Assembly: GCA_958296235.1 (NCBI GenBank) | Contig: OY282457.1 | Span: 2,049,684-2,113,683, forward strand | Origin: an uncultured Candidatus Binatia bacterium | GTDB lineage: Bacteria > Desulfobacterota > Binatia > Bin18 | Reading direction: 5' to 3' | Length of the DNA stretch: 64,000 nt | Part shown: piece by piece, positions 42,439 through 51,499 of the stretch | How the letters are laid out: the number at the start of each line of letters is the position of its first letter | Numbering within the stretch: position 1 is the stretch's first letter | Made by a program: the position numbers and the translations under genes | Notes under the pieces: generated by a model | What the model was told of the DNA's origin: nothing | Databases searched by the model: none | The model's input: only the letters and a program-made list of their open reading frames with translations

Positions 42439-43075
42439 ATATAGAAATGCAACAGTGCAAGGCCCTTATATGCAACGATCCGCTCGCGCACGGATTGAAG
42501 CGTTCTTTCTGGATAATCTGGGTAAGGTTGCTACACGGGAACAGATAATCGAAGTGGCAACTGATCCAACGACTGGTAGATCTCCAGAGAACTGGCATCA
42601 ACGGCTTTCGGAGCTCCGAACCGATTATGGTTATACCATATTGTCGTGGCGCAACCGGGGCAACTTGAAGGTCAGCGAGTATATGATGCCGAATGCTGAG
42701 CGCCGCAGTACGACGGCGAAACGAACTCGCCCAAACGCCCAGACGTGGCAGGCTGTTCTCGAACAAGCGCATCATAGCTGCGCATGGAACGAGGGTGGCA
42801 TTGTCTGTGGTTTGCAGCAAGGCGACATTGATCCTGTTGGTGGTGGCACGGTCAAGCTGACCCCCGATCATAAGAACCCGCACTCGCTACATGCAAATGC
42901 TGATCCACGTGATCCGTCGAAATGGCAGCCGCTCTGCGGCAGGCATCAAGTCATGAAAAAAAATTACTGGGACGATGAAACTGGATGGCTCAATGTATTG
43001 GCTATTGTACAGTCGGCATCTGAGGAGCAAAAGCGCAAGGTTTTTGGATTCTTGAAACGTTACTTCAACGAATAG
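42431..43075 (+). CDS. Probable type II restriction endonuclease, wHTH plus HNH
   Basis: 214 aa from ATG 42431 inside the methyltransferase end. Residues 20-85 look like a winged helix (ARIEAFFLDNLGKVATREQI, WHQRLSELRTDYGYTILSW). Residues about 115-175 form a Cys/His metal-bound HNH core: SCAWNEGGIVCG, KLTPDHKNPHSLHAN, WQPLCGRHQVMKKNYWD. HNH nuclease coupled to a beta-class methyltransferase is best read as a type II enzyme of unknown specificity (inference). Confidence 0.75.
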   Translation: MAEYRNATVQGPYMQRSARARIEAFFLDNLGKVATREQIIEVATDPTTGRSPENWHQRLSELRTDYGYTILSWRNRGNLKVSEYMMPNAERRSTTAKRTRPNAQTWQAVLEQAHHSCAWNEGGIVCGLQQGDIDPVGGGTVKLTPDHKNPHSLHANADPRDPSKWQPLCGRHQVMKKNYWDDETGWLNVLAIVQSASEEQKRKVFGFLKRYFNE

Positions 43076-43122
43076 GATATTTCTTCAATAAAAGGAACGA
43101 TTTCCGCCCGTGGAGGAGAGCT

Positions 43123-44010
43123 ATGCAGTACGGCGCGTTTCTTCCCCATCTTGGGCCACTGGCACAAGGGGATGTCCTCAACCGCCTCAAGACCACGGCC
43201 CAAACGGCTGAAGCGCTGGGCTTTGATTCTGTCTGGGTCGCCGATCATATTATTACGCCAAAACAGATTGCCTCCCGCTATCCCTACAGTCCGAACGGCA
43301 GCTTTCCCCTTGATCCGCAGGCCCCCCTGCTCGAACCTCTGAGCGTGCTGAGTTTTGTAGCCGCCTGCACGCACAAGGTCCGGTTAGGCACGGCTGTACT
43401 CGTGCTGCCGCACCGCAACGCCGTTGTTACGGCAAAGACGCTGGCCACCCTGGATGTTTTATCCGCCGGGCGGCTCATCTGTGGCGTGGGTGTCGGCTGG
43501 ATGGAGGAAGAGTTCAACATTCTGAATGCGCCCTTTGCTGACCGCGGCCCGCTCAGCGAAGAAACCATCGCGGTTATGAAGGAATTATGGACAAACGAAA
43601 ATCCTTCGTTTACAGGTCGCTTTTACCAATTCAGTGAGGTCGGCTGTGAGCCACGACCCGTCCAAAAACCCCATCCGCCAATCTGGATTGGGGGCCATAC
43701 CGGCCCGGCGTTGCGCCGCGTGGTCGAATACGGCGACGGCTGGCCAGCCGTGGTGTTCAGCCCGCAAGAGTTTGCCCAGCGGGTGGATAAACTCAAAGAA
43801 AAAGCGGCCCGGGCCGGCCGCGACCTCTCCGAGATTACCCTGTGCGTGTCCCCCCGCGGCAAGAAGCCGGACGAGATCCTTGACGATATTCCTCGCTATC
43901 AGGAACTCGGAGCAAGCTATCTGTATCTGGCCTTCTTTAATTTCGCCCGGACATATGCAGACATGATGGCCATGATGGAAAAATTCGCCCGGGATGTGGG
44001 GTTAGGCTAA
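43123..44010 (+). CDS. LLM-class F420-dependent oxidoreductase
   Basis: 295 aa after GTGGAGGAGAG. TIM-barrel luciferase-like monooxygenase: FLPHLGPLAQGDVLNRLK, EALGFDSVWVADHIITPK, VAACTHKVRLGTAVLVLPHR, LDVLSAGRLICGVGVGWMEE, KPHPPIWIGGHTGPALRRV, VVEYGDGWPAVV. Matches the TIGR03619-type pattern thought to use coenzyme F420. Substrate unknown; catabolic genes follow downstream. Confidence 0.88.
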   Translation: MQYGAFLPHLGPLAQGDVLNRLKTTAQTAEALGFDSVWVADHIITPKQIASRYPYSPNGSFPLDPQAPLLEPLSVLSFVAACTHKVRLGTAVLVLPHRNAVVTAKTLATLDVLSAGRLICGVGVGWMEEEFNILNAPFADRGPLSEETIAVMKELWTNENPSFTGRFYQFSEVGCEPRPVQKPHPPIWIGGHTGPALRRVVEYGDGWPAVVFSPQEFAQRVDKLKEKAARAGRDLSEITLCVSPRGKKPDEILDDIPRYQELGASYLYLAFFNFARTYADMMAMMEKFARDVGLG

Positions 44011-44124
44011 CGCCCTTTGCTGAGCATTCCCCGCTTCTACACAGGGCTCGCTCCGGGTTTTTCTTCCCTGCGTCCGCGTGATAGGGCACAAGGACAGGAA
44101 CACGAAAGATGTGAAGAAAATCCT

Positions 44125-44556
44125 ATGCCTAGATTTCTTATGGCCCGTCTCTTGCCCCTCGTTGTCCTCGTGGGCAGTTGCTCCGAGCCTGAGGTGTATA
44201 AACCGCTTATCGAAATCTCGAATGCGACACTGACCCGGCCGGCCGCAGACGTCCTGCGTATTACGCTGGACTATGAGCTCGCCCCTGAGGAACGCCTGCC
44301 TTTACCCTACAAGGAAATCGTGGTTTCTGCGCTGGAGCCGCAGGTGAAGCTCTTTGCCGCCCTGGAGGAATTTATCCTGTCGGTCGATACCGTCATTATT
44401 AAGATCGGCATTCCCCCCCAATCCGTTGATTGGCAGGAATTGAGTGATACGGACGAGTGTTGTGTGGTGTCGTTAAAAGGGCTGGTAGAAGAAAGTGGGG
44501 CATACGAGCGGATCAGCAATCAGGTGCGCGTCCTGCCGCCGGAGCCACCCCAATAA
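44125..44556 (+). CDS. Small putative lipoprotein
   Basis: 143 aa from ATG 44125. Signal peptide with hydrophobic core MARLLPLVVLVGSC; the Cys is a plausible lipidation site (VGSC). Mature part is beta-rich with YELAPEERLPLPYKEIV and ends in Pro. No family recognised. It lies between the F420-type enzyme and an amidohydrolase, without obvious coupling. Confidence 0.6.
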   Translation: MPRFLMARLLPLVVLVGSCSEPEVYKPLIEISNATLTRPAADVLRITLDYELAPEERLPLPYKEIVVSALEPQVKLFAALEEFILSVDTVIIKIGIPPQSVDWQELSDTDECCVVSLKGLVEESGAYERISNQVRVLPPEPPQ

Positions 44557-44589
44557 CCGCGGGCGTATATCACGCTACAGGAGGGAGTC

Positions 44590-45702
44590 ATGGCAACAAT
44601 CATTGACGCAGACGGACACCTGCTTGAGCCACCGCGCGTGTGGGAAGAATATACCGAACCGGCCTATCGGGCCCAGGTGATTCAGATTGCAAAAGATGCG
44701 GAAGGGGTAGACTGTCTTAAAATTAACGGCGAGTTACGGCGCGATCGTCATATGGCGATTGCCGCGGCCTGCACACCGGGCGGCATGTCAGACGCCCACC
44801 GGGCGCGCACGATGTCCTGGGACGAAATTGTCCCCGGCGGCTACGACCCGCACCAACGGATCAAAGACATGGACCTCGAAGGCATTGAGGTCGCCTTTTT
44901 CTACCCGACGCTGTGGCTCATCTACGGTGATATCACCGATCCCCAGGTGGCGGCCGCGGCCTGCCGGGCCTATAACAACTGGCTGGCAGACTTCTGCAAA
45001 GCCTCCCCACAGCGTTTTTACGGCGTGGCGCCGCTGCCCCTGCAAAATGTCGAGGCGGCCGTGACCGAAATGCGGCGCGTCGTCAAAGAGCTGGGCATGC
45101 GCGCCGTCTTTGTGCGCCCCAATCCGTTCAATGGTCGCCGGCTCAACGACCCGGCCTATCATCCCCTCTGGCGGGAAGCCCAGGAGCTCAACGTCCCGGT
45201 TGCCATTCATGGCAGTTTCGGCACCAAGATGCCGACCCTTGGCCAAGAGCGCTATAAGGACCCGTTCTTTTTCCATATGGTCTGTCATCCCTGGGAACAG
45301 CAGGGGGCCTGTATGGATATTATTTGTGGGGGCGTGCTCTCGCAGTTTCCCACCCTCAAGGTCGCCTTTCTGGAGTCCGGGGTCGGTTGGCTCGGCTATT
45401 GGCTGGACCGGATGGACAGCCATTTTGACACTATGGGCCATTATGTCCCGTGGCTCAAAAAGCGACCGAGCGAACACTTTCGCGAGCAGTGCTTTATCTC
45501 CATGGACCCGGACGAGAGCACGCTGAGCGGCATTGCCGAGTTGGGGCTTGAGGAGTGTGTCATTTGGGGGTCGGACTATCCCCACTTCGACTGCACCTTT
45601 CCCGGCGTGGTCGATGAAGTCAAAGCCTCCTGTGCAAAACTCCCGACCCACGCCCAGCAAAAAATCATCGGCGAGAACGCCAAGCGCTTGTATAATCTAT
45701 AG
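44590..45702 (+). CDS. Amidohydrolase-2 family (ACMSD-like) protein
   Basis: 370 aa after AGGAGGGAG. Opens IIDADGHLLEPPRVW, where the usual HxH metal pair of the superfamily is DxDGH. Further: RAYNNWLADFCKASPQRFYG, VPVAIHGSFGTKMPT with a metal His, FLESGVGWLGYWLDRMDSH, and WGSDYPHFDCTFPGVVDEV with the catalytic Asp. Family members hydrolyse or decarboxylate small acids. Two acyl-CoA dehydrogenases follow directly, suggesting a shared pathway. Confidence 0.88.
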   Translation: MATIIDADGHLLEPPRVWEEYTEPAYRAQVIQIAKDAEGVDCLKINGELRRDRHMAIAAACTPGGMSDAHRARTMSWDEIVPGGYDPHQRIKDMDLEGIEVAFFYPTLWLIYGDITDPQVAAAACRAYNNWLADFCKASPQRFYGVAPLPLQNVEAAVTEMRRVVKELGMRAVFVRPNPFNGRRLNDPAYHPLWREAQELNVPVAIHGSFGTKMPTLGQERYKDPFFFHMVCHPWEQQGACMDIICGGVLSQFPTLKVAFLESGVGWLGYWLDRMDSHFDTMGHYVPWLKKRPSEHFREQCFISMDPDESTLSGIAELGLEECVIWGSDYPHFDCTFPGVVDEVKASCAKLPTHAQQKIIGENAKRLYNL

Positions 45703-45722
45703 GCAGTGAAGGGGGACCCTCC

Positions 45723-46913
45723 GTGGACCTGACATACTCCAAAGAGGACGAGTCGTTTCGGCAAACGGTGCGGACCTGGCTCAAAGCCAACGTTCCGAAA
45801 AAAGACAAAACCCTCAGCGACCTGCCGCCCAACGATCCGCAGCGCATCCAACGCGCCAAGGACTGGCAGCGCCGGCTGTATGAGGCCGGCTATGTCGCCC
45901 TCGGCTGGCCACAAGCCTACGGCGGTCAGGGCGATACCGACATCATGCGCCAAACCATTGTGAATGAAGAGCTGGTCCTGGCTCGCGCACCGGGTCTGAT
46001 CGGCGCGTCCGGTTTGACCATGCTCGGTCCCACCCTGCTGCAAGTCGGCTCTGAGGAGCAGAAACAGCGCTATTTGCCCACAGTCCTCAACGCCGAAGAA
46101 ATTTGGTGCCAGGGTTATTCCGAACCCGGTTCGGGCTCGGACCTGGCTTCGCTTCGGACCAAAGCCGAACTCGTTGGCGACGAATTCATCGTCAACGGCC
46201 AAAAGGTCTGGACCTCCGGGGCCCAGTTCTCGGACTGGATGTTCTGTTTGGTGCGGACCGACCCGGATGCGCCCAAGCATCGCGGCATCTCCTATATTCT
46301 GATTGATATGAAGACACCGGGGATCACCGTCCGCCCCCTGGTCCAAATGACCGGCGACGCCGGCTTTAACGAAGTTTTCTTCGAGGATGTGCGCGTCCCG
46401 CGAGAGAATCTGGTCGGCGAACTCAACCAGGGCTGGCTGGTCGCCAACGCCACCCTGTTTCATGAGCGCAATATGCTGGGCTCGACGACCCGCACCCAGC
46501 TCATGCTGCAAAACCTCATCCGCCTGGCCCGCAGCCAGAGCCGCTATGGCCAGCCCGCGGCGGAAGACCCGATTATCCGTCAGCAATTGGCCGACCTGAC
46601 AACTCGGGTCGAGGCCATGAAATACCACTCCTTTCGGCAGCTCACGGATGCCACCAGAGGCCGGCAGCCCGGCATCGGCGCTATGGTGAACAAACTGGTC
46701 GGAACCGAACTGAACCACGATATTTGCGCGCTGGCCCTTGAGATCATGAATTCCTATGCCCCACTCAACCGGAGGGCCTCACACGTGATCGACAATGGCA
46801 TCTGGCCGTATGAGTTTATGTTCACGCTGGGTCTCATTATTGGGGGCGGGACGTCCCAGATTCAGAAGAATATCATTAGCGAGCGTGGGCTTGGCATGCC
46901 GAAGGCGCGCTAA
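45723..46913 (+). CDS. Acyl-CoA dehydrogenase (first of a pair)
   Basis: 396 aa, GTG start 21 bp after the amidohydrolase. FAD-fold: LGWPQAYGGQGDTDIMRQTI, WCQGYSEPGSGSDLASLRTK, VWTSGAQFSDWMFCLVRTD, and near the end GGGTSQIQKNIISERGLG. Oxidises the alpha-beta bond of an acyl-CoA. The neighbour at 46935 is a second, shorter family member; such adjacent pairs often form mixed tetramers acting on bulky or cyclic acyl-CoAs (known for steroid enzymes). Confidence 0.92.
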   Translation: MDLTYSKEDESFRQTVRTWLKANVPKKDKTLSDLPPNDPQRIQRAKDWQRRLYEAGYVALGWPQAYGGQGDTDIMRQTIVNEELVLARAPGLIGASGLTMLGPTLLQVGSEEQKQRYLPTVLNAEEIWCQGYSEPGSGSDLASLRTKAELVGDEFIVNGQKVWTSGAQFSDWMFCLVRTDPDAPKHRGISYILIDMKTPGITVRPLVQMTGDAGFNEVFFEDVRVPRENLVGELNQGWLVANATLFHERNMLGSTTRTQLMLQNLIRLARSQSRYGQPAAEDPIIRQQLADLTTRVEAMKYHSFRQLTDATRGRQPGIGAMVNKLVGTELNHDICALALEIMNSYAPLNRRASHVIDNGIWPYEFMFTLGLIIGGGTSQIQKNIISERGLGMPKAR

Positions 46914-46934
46914 CGCAGACCCAAGGGGGCCCGG

Positions 46935-48062
46935 ATGGACTTTGGCTTATCGGAAGAACAAGACCTGCTCCAGCGCTCAGCCCGAGAATTTCTGGCCCAA
47001 GAATGCTCCCCCCAGTTCGTGCGGGCGCTCTTGGACGACGAGCAGGGGTTTTCCCCTGCATTGCATCGGAAAATGGCGGAGCTGGGTTGGACCGGCCTGC
47101 TCGTTCCGGAAAAATTCGGCGGGCTCGGGCTCGGGCTCCTCGATATGGCCCTGCTCCTCGAAGAGATGGGCCGGGCCGTGGCGCCGGGTCCGTTTCTGTT
47201 TTCTTCCGCCCTGGCCACCTTCGCCCTTATGCGTGGTGGCAGCTCCGCTCAGAAAAAGGCCTGGTTGCCCCGGCTCGCCTCAGGTGAAGCCATCGCTACC
47301 CTGGCTTTCCTTGAAGCCAGCGACCGCCTGGACGCCGCCGGCATCACCCTCAAGGCCAGGAAAAAACGGAACGGGTATCTGTTGAGCGGCACCAAGATGT
47401 TCGTCCCGTTTGCCGCGGTTGCCGACGTTTTTGTCGTGGCGGTCCGCACCCGTGGAAAAGGTGAAAAAGGCGTCAGTCTGGCGCTGGTCGAGCGAGACGC
47501 GCCCGGCCTCACCATACAACCGCTGGACATTTTTGACCGGACCCGACGGGTGTACGAGGTGCAGTTCAAGGAGACGCCAATCGCCGGCTTTCTGGGGAAA
47601 GAAGGAAAAGGCTGGAAACTGCTGGCCCAGCTTCAAGACCTGGCCTGTGTTGGCCTGTCTGCCGACAGTCTTGGGGGCGCCCAACAAGCGCTCGATATGG
47701 CCGTCGAGTACACCAAGGTCCGCGAGCAGTTTAACCGGCCGATTGCCTCCTTCCAGGCCCTCAAACACATGGCTGCCGAAATGGTGAGCGAGATCGAACC
47801 GGCCCGGTCTTTGGTCTGGTACGCCGCCTACGCGTTTGACTCGCGCGCTAGCGATGCGTCTCGTGCAGCGTCTGTTGCCAAGGCGCGGCTGTCTGAGGTC
47901 TATACGCGTACGACCAACAAGGCGGTGCAGATGCACGGCGGGATCGGTTTTACCTGGGAGCACGATATGCACTTCTGGTTCAAGCGGGCCAAGTGGAACG
48001 AGTTCGCCTTTGGCGCTGCCGCCTATCACCGCGAGCGGATCGCTCACTTTGATGGCTATTGA
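46935..48062 (+). CDS. Acyl-CoA dehydrogenase (second of a pair)
   Basis: 375 aa, 21 bp after its partner. SEEQDLLQRSAREFLAQE at the N-terminus, LLVPEKFGGLGLGLLDMALL, YLLSGTKMFVPFAAVADVF, YTKVREQFNRPIASFQALKH, QMHGGIGFTWEHDMHFWFKR. Complementary to the upstream gene: it carries the REQF-x-IGS-type region, the partner the IQKNIISERGLG tail. An alpha2beta2 arrangement is likely. Stop is followed by a TTAGTGG array. Confidence 0.92.
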   Translation: MDFGLSEEQDLLQRSAREFLAQECSPQFVRALLDDEQGFSPALHRKMAELGWTGLLVPEKFGGLGLGLLDMALLLEEMGRAVAPGPFLFSSALATFALMRGGSSAQKKAWLPRLASGEAIATLAFLEASDRLDAAGITLKARKKRNGYLLSGTKMFVPFAAVADVFVVAVRTRGKGEKGVSLALVERDAPGLTIQPLDIFDRTRRVYEVQFKETPIAGFLGKEGKGWKLLAQLQDLACVGLSADSLGGAQQALDMAVEYTKVREQFNRPIASFQALKHMAAEMVSEIEPARSLVWYAAYAFDSRASDASRAASVAKARLSEVYTRTTNKAVQMHGGIGFTWEHDMHFWFKRAKWNEFAFGAAAYHRERIAHFDGY

Positions 48063-48070
48063 TAGAGGAT

Positions 48071-48104
48071 TAGTGGTTAGTGGTTAGTGGCTAGTGGTTA
48101 GTGA
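48071..48104 (+). repeat. TTAGTGG heptamer array after a stop codon
   Basis: TTAGTGG three times, CTAGTGG, TTAGTG: almost five perfect units starting eight bases after the acyl-CoA dehydrogenase stop. The clearest of the four arrays in the window. Confidence 0.85.
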
Positions 48105-48138
48105 AGGGCGAAACTCGCCACTGGTGGAGAATTTTTCC

Positions 48139-48861
48139 ATGCCGATCTGCTCGTTGGGTGTGATATTGTTGCTGCTCGGAAGTCTCTGCTCGTTTGCGTA
48201 CGCCCAGTCGGCAGCGCGCCTCCCGCTCGGTGCGGAGTGGCAGTCAACGCTGGCGCAAGTAGAACAATTACCCGGCCTTGAACGCGTAGCGGATGAAAGC
48301 CTGAAAGCCGCGGTCACCATCCGCTCGGGTCCCGAAATCGTGTTGTACGCGACCTGGCAGACGCGGACGGTGACCTTTCGGATTGATCGCAGTTTCGGTT
48401 TGTATGCGCTTGGCGTCGAGTTAATACCCGAAGCTGTCCAGCATGCGCTTGAGACCGACGATACCGAACTCTCTGACCTGGAATACCGCGCTCCCGTGCG
48501 TGTGGCCGTGGTGAATAAATACGGGCCACCGCAGGGCCTCACTACCCAGTGGGACGGCCTGGATATTCGCCCCCTCCCGGATTCGGGCTGGAAGCAATCC
48601 AATGTAATCGACTGGTCCTACGCCCTGTCCTGGTTGGTGTGGAAAAGTCAGGACACCCGCATTGCCGTCGGTGAACAGGAAGTCTGGTATGTCAGTCAAG
48701 CCTGGCTTGAGCAGCGCCGACAAGCCCGGACCTTCCTCGAACAGCACGCTGTGGCCGTCCAGGATATTGATCTCGTCCGTCAAGCCGCGCGCCAGCAGCG
48801 CCTCGACCATATGCGGGCAGCTATCCCAACGCGGGCAGCCGAGTTAGAGCCATTCTTCTAG
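48139..48861 (+). CDS. Exported protein of unknown function
   Basis: 240 aa from ATG 48139, eight bases after GGTGGAGA. Signal peptide residues 1-22 (LGVILLLLGSLCSFAYAQ with AYA cleavage). The rest shows no family signature; it is mixed alpha/beta with several Trp (WSYALSWLVWKSQD) and a helical C-terminus rich in Arg and Gln. No membrane helix after the signal, so probably periplasmic. Confidence 0.6.
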   Translation: MPICSLGVILLLLGSLCSFAYAQSAARLPLGAEWQSTLAQVEQLPGLERVADESLKAAVTIRSGPEIVLYATWQTRTVTFRIDRSFGLYALGVELIPEAVQHALETDDTELSDLEYRAPVRVAVVNKYGPPQGLTTQWDGLDIRPLPDSGWKQSNVIDWSYALSWLVWKSQDTRIAVGEQEVWYVSQAWLEQRRQARTFLEQHAVAVQDIDLVRQAARQQRLDHMRAAIPTRAAELEPFF

Positions 48862-49066
48862 GACGCCGTTAGTGCGCGGCAGTCCCAAACAGCGCGAAAA
48901 GCAGCGGGTCGAGCAGGCTGCGCCCGAAGGCGGGCCGCCCCTGGTAACGGAGCCGTCTCTACTCGCTCGTCTCTCAGGCGGCGGGTTCGCGACGATGTGA
49001 AAAAGCGGCGCGGATATGAAGAAACCCCGTACCGGTCAGCGCCTCAATTCCGCTGAGGCGCTGCAA

Positions 49067-49300
49067 TCAGGCAGGCTTATCCTCTTCCTCTTCATCAACC
49101 ACATTCCACTGCTCGGGAAGGGGCTGCGGGCCGGGTCGAATCCCGGCAATATCGGGATCCTCGTCTCCCTCAGCGCGGACGTTGGCCGCTTTTCGGGCCT
49201 TGGCTTCGCGCCTGCGCTCCGCTTTCTCTTTTTGCTTTTGCTGACGGTACTGTTCCCGTTGGCGCTTGAGAAAACTGGTTGGTTTTGCTCTTCCTGGCAT
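49067..49300 (-). CDS. Small Lys/Arg-rich protein paired with an RRM protein
   Basis: 77 aa. N-terminal basic helix (FLKRQREQYRQQKQKEKAER), then Glu/Asp-rich end (VVDEEEEDKPA) with PDIAGIRPGPQPLPEQW between. Follows the RRM gene by four bases in the same direction. Similar short basic proteins occur near cold-shock or RRM genes in Deltaproteobacteria. Likely RNA- or ribosome-associated; function unknown. Confidence 0.7.
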   Translation of the reverse strand: MPGRAKPTSFLKRQREQYRQQKQKEKAERRREAKARKAANVRAEGDEDPDIAGIRPGPQPLPEQWNVVDEEEEDKPA

Positions 49301-49304
49301 ACCC

Positions 49305-49568
49305 CTACCACCGACGTTCGCGGCGCTCCCTGGGTCGGGCTTCGTTGACCGTCAGGGGCCGCCCCATAAACTCATAGTCATGCAGACGCTCAATCGCCGT
49401 TCGGGCTTCCCCGTCGTTTTCCATTTCAATAAAGCCAAACCCGCGAGAGCGCCCGCTCTCCCTATCGGTAATAATATTCGCTGAGGCGACCGCCCCAATT
49501 TCGCCGAATAACGCTTCGAGATCAGCCGGGGTGGCGTCCCATGAGAGATTCCCAACAAATAACTTCAT
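49305..49568 (-). CDS. Single-RRM RNA-binding protein
   Basis: 87 aa from ATG 49568 (GAGGCAATTGTCG upstream); upstream in-frame codons are not conserved. RNP2 is KLFVGNLS, RNP1 is RGFGFIEM; loop and helices DLEALFGEIGAV, ARTAIERLHDYEFMGRPL. The basic tail RPRERRERRW can help RNA binding. Such proteins are abundant, stress- or cold-linked RNA chaperones in Cyanobacteria and Deltaproteobacteria. Confidence 0.92.
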   Translation of the reverse strand: MKLFVGNLSWDATPADLEALFGEIGAVASANIITDRESGRSRGFGFIEMENDGEARTAIERLHDYEFMGRPLTVNEARPRERRERRW

Positions 49569-49806
49569 CACGACAATTGCCTCCTCTGACAGGAAAATAA
49601 ACACAACAACCCAGCAGTCATACAGCCGGGTAAAGGCATTACAAATCATATTCGGACAAGGTTCGATAGGGGTCTCGTTGAAAATATGCTCGCGCCACCA
49701 CCCTTTCAGGCATAACCGACTTCGAAGGCTTCCGTACCAAACGCATGACCACGGCTTCGATCATGCCGGGCCAGGTCGAGCGCCGCAATCCTATCCACAG
49801 GTTCGA

Positions 49807-50769
49807 TTACCGGTGGAGTATGCGCTTGAGCGCCTCATCGCGTTCATTATTGAAGCGCTGGGCAATCTCCGCACCAGGAGCAAAACCGTTAAAGCCGTGG
49901 TAGCCGCCCGGATAGACGTGCAGTTCGGTCGGCACCCCCGCCGCCAGCAGACGCTGGGCGTACTCGATGTTCTCGTCCAGGAACAGGTCAAGGTCCCCCA
50001 CCGGAATATAGGCCGGCGCTAAGCCTGTGAGGTCGCTGGCCCGCGCGGCCGCGGCATACGGCGATACGTCTGCTCCACCGGGTTCTCGCCCAAGGTAGGC
50101 GTGCCAGCCCATACGATTGTTTTCCCGGGTCCACACAAAGGTATCGGGCTGCGTCGCGCTGGCAGGAGAGACGTTGCGGTCGTCAATCATGGGATAGATC
50201 AGCAGTTGAAAGGCCAACTCGACTTCGCCCCGATCGCGCGTCAACAGCGCCAGCCCTGCCGCCAGCCCCCCGCCCGCACTCGCCCCACCAATGGCGATCC
50301 GGGAGGGCTCAACACCGAGTTCGTCGGTGTGGGTCGCCAGCCACTTGAGCGCGGCGTAACAATCCTCGACCGGAGCCGGAAAGGGATGCTCAGGAGCGAG
50401 CCGGTACTCAACCGAGACCACCACGCACTGCGCGACTTTGGCCAAATGGGTAGCCAGCAGGTCGTCTCTTTCAACGCTGCCCAGCACATAGCCGCCGCCG
50501 TGAATCCACAGCAGTGCCGGCAGCGCGTCGGGCCGCTCCGCTGGCTGATAAATGCGAACGAACACCTCTCCGTCAGGTCCGGGCACCTGCCGGTCCGCGG
50601 TGGTAATGCCCGTGATAGGGGGCACCTTGGCCATTTGTGCCGCAGCCAGCTCATCCATCGTGCGACGGGTGGCCGGGATATCGTGCAGGTTCAGCCCGCC
50701 TCCGGTCAGGTGAAGAAAGGTGTCGAGCGGCGCGGCCAGCTCCGGGTCGAGTCGATCAGTCATGCTCAT
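49807..50769 (-). CDS. HSL-family alpha/beta hydrolase (esterase)
   Basis: 320 aa; ATG 50769 follows GAGGGGGAACACA, and the long open frame upstream is not conserved. Oxyanion motif HGGGYVLGS, nucleophile GGASAGGGLA, catalytic Asp in VGDLDLFLDENI and His in PGGYHGFNGF. Hormone-sensitive lipase-type carboxylesterase acting on short acyl esters. Substrate unknown. Confidence 0.92.
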   Translation of the reverse strand: MSMTDRLDPELAAPLDTFLHLTGGGLNLHDIPATRRTMDELAAAQMAKVPPITGITTADRQVPGPDGEVFVRIYQPAERPDALPALLWIHGGGYVLGSVERDDLLATHLAKVAQCVVVSVEYRLAPEHPFPAPVEDCYAALKWLATHTDELGVEPSRIAIGGASAGGGLAAGLALLTRDRGEVELAFQLLIYPMIDDRNVSPASATQPDTFVWTRENNRMGWHAYLGREPGGADVSPYAAAARASDLTGLAPAYIPVGDLDLFLDENIEYAQRLLAAGVPTELHVYPGGYHGFNGFAPGAEIAQRFNNERDEALKRILHR

Positions 50770-51006
50770 TGTGTTCCCCCTCTTTTTCGCGTTGTCTTCA
50801 GGCTGATGCCCATTCCCACGATTCCTACGATCCGTACCAGCTTGCGCAGAGTATAATTCAGGCCGGCTGAAACGCAAGTCAAACCGGTGTGGCGACCCTG
50901 GAGCCAGCAGGTTTCGCCTGGTATAGTCGCGCTCAACATGCTGAATGCCTCCCCTGGTCGCTCCTGCTGAAGTGACGAGGGCGTAACAAGAAGGGAAGAT
51001 GCGCTT

Positions 51007-51456
51007 ATGACGGTTGCTGTTCCATTGACGGGTGGATGCGCCTGTGGGGCAATACGGTATTCGTGTACGGCGGAGCCAATGTTTACGTGGAAATGCCACT
51101 GCCGGGATTGTCAACGCTCCACCGGAGGCGGTGCGGCCGTGAATGTGGTTTTCTCCGCGTCGGACGTGCAGTTCACCCAAGGCGCTCCCAAGGAATATGT
51201 CTGCACGGGGACGAGCGGGGCGAAGACTCACCGGGGGTTCTGTGCCGAGTGCGGCTCCCCCGTCTCGGCCCGAGCCGCACTGATCCCGGAGATTCGGGGT
51301 ATCAGTGCGGCCAGCCTGGACGACCCCAGCTGGCTGGCGCTGGCCGCTCATATCTGGACGGCGAGCGCCCAGCCGTGGGACGCCTTGTCTTCGACTCTCC
51401 CGCAGTTTGAGACGACGCCCACCCCGGAGGAACTCCAGGAACTCGCCGCGCATTAA
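51007..51456 (+). CDS. GFA/CENP-V-fold zinc protein
   Basis: 149 aa. Zinc ligands GGCACGAIRYSC, KCHCRDCQRSTGGG and CAECGSPVS. Pattern of the GFA family, named after glutathione-dependent formaldehyde activation, though most members have no proven activity. Reads plus; next gene converges from the right. Confidence 0.88.
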   Translation: MTVAVPLTGGCACGAIRYSCTAEPMFTWKCHCRDCQRSTGGGAAVNVVFSASDVQFTQGAPKEYVCTGTSGAKTHRGFCAECGSPVSARAALIPEIRGISAASLDDPSWLALAAHIWTASAQPWDALSSTLPQFETTPTPEELQELAAH

Positions 51457-51499
51457 CGCGCCCCGCGGCCGGCGCGCGTGTCCGGGGTGCCCTTCGTGT

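Noticed and set aside
49795..49825. tRNA-like T-loop GGTTCGATTA
   Set aside because: Flanking bases do not pair into a T stem and no other tRNA arms are present.
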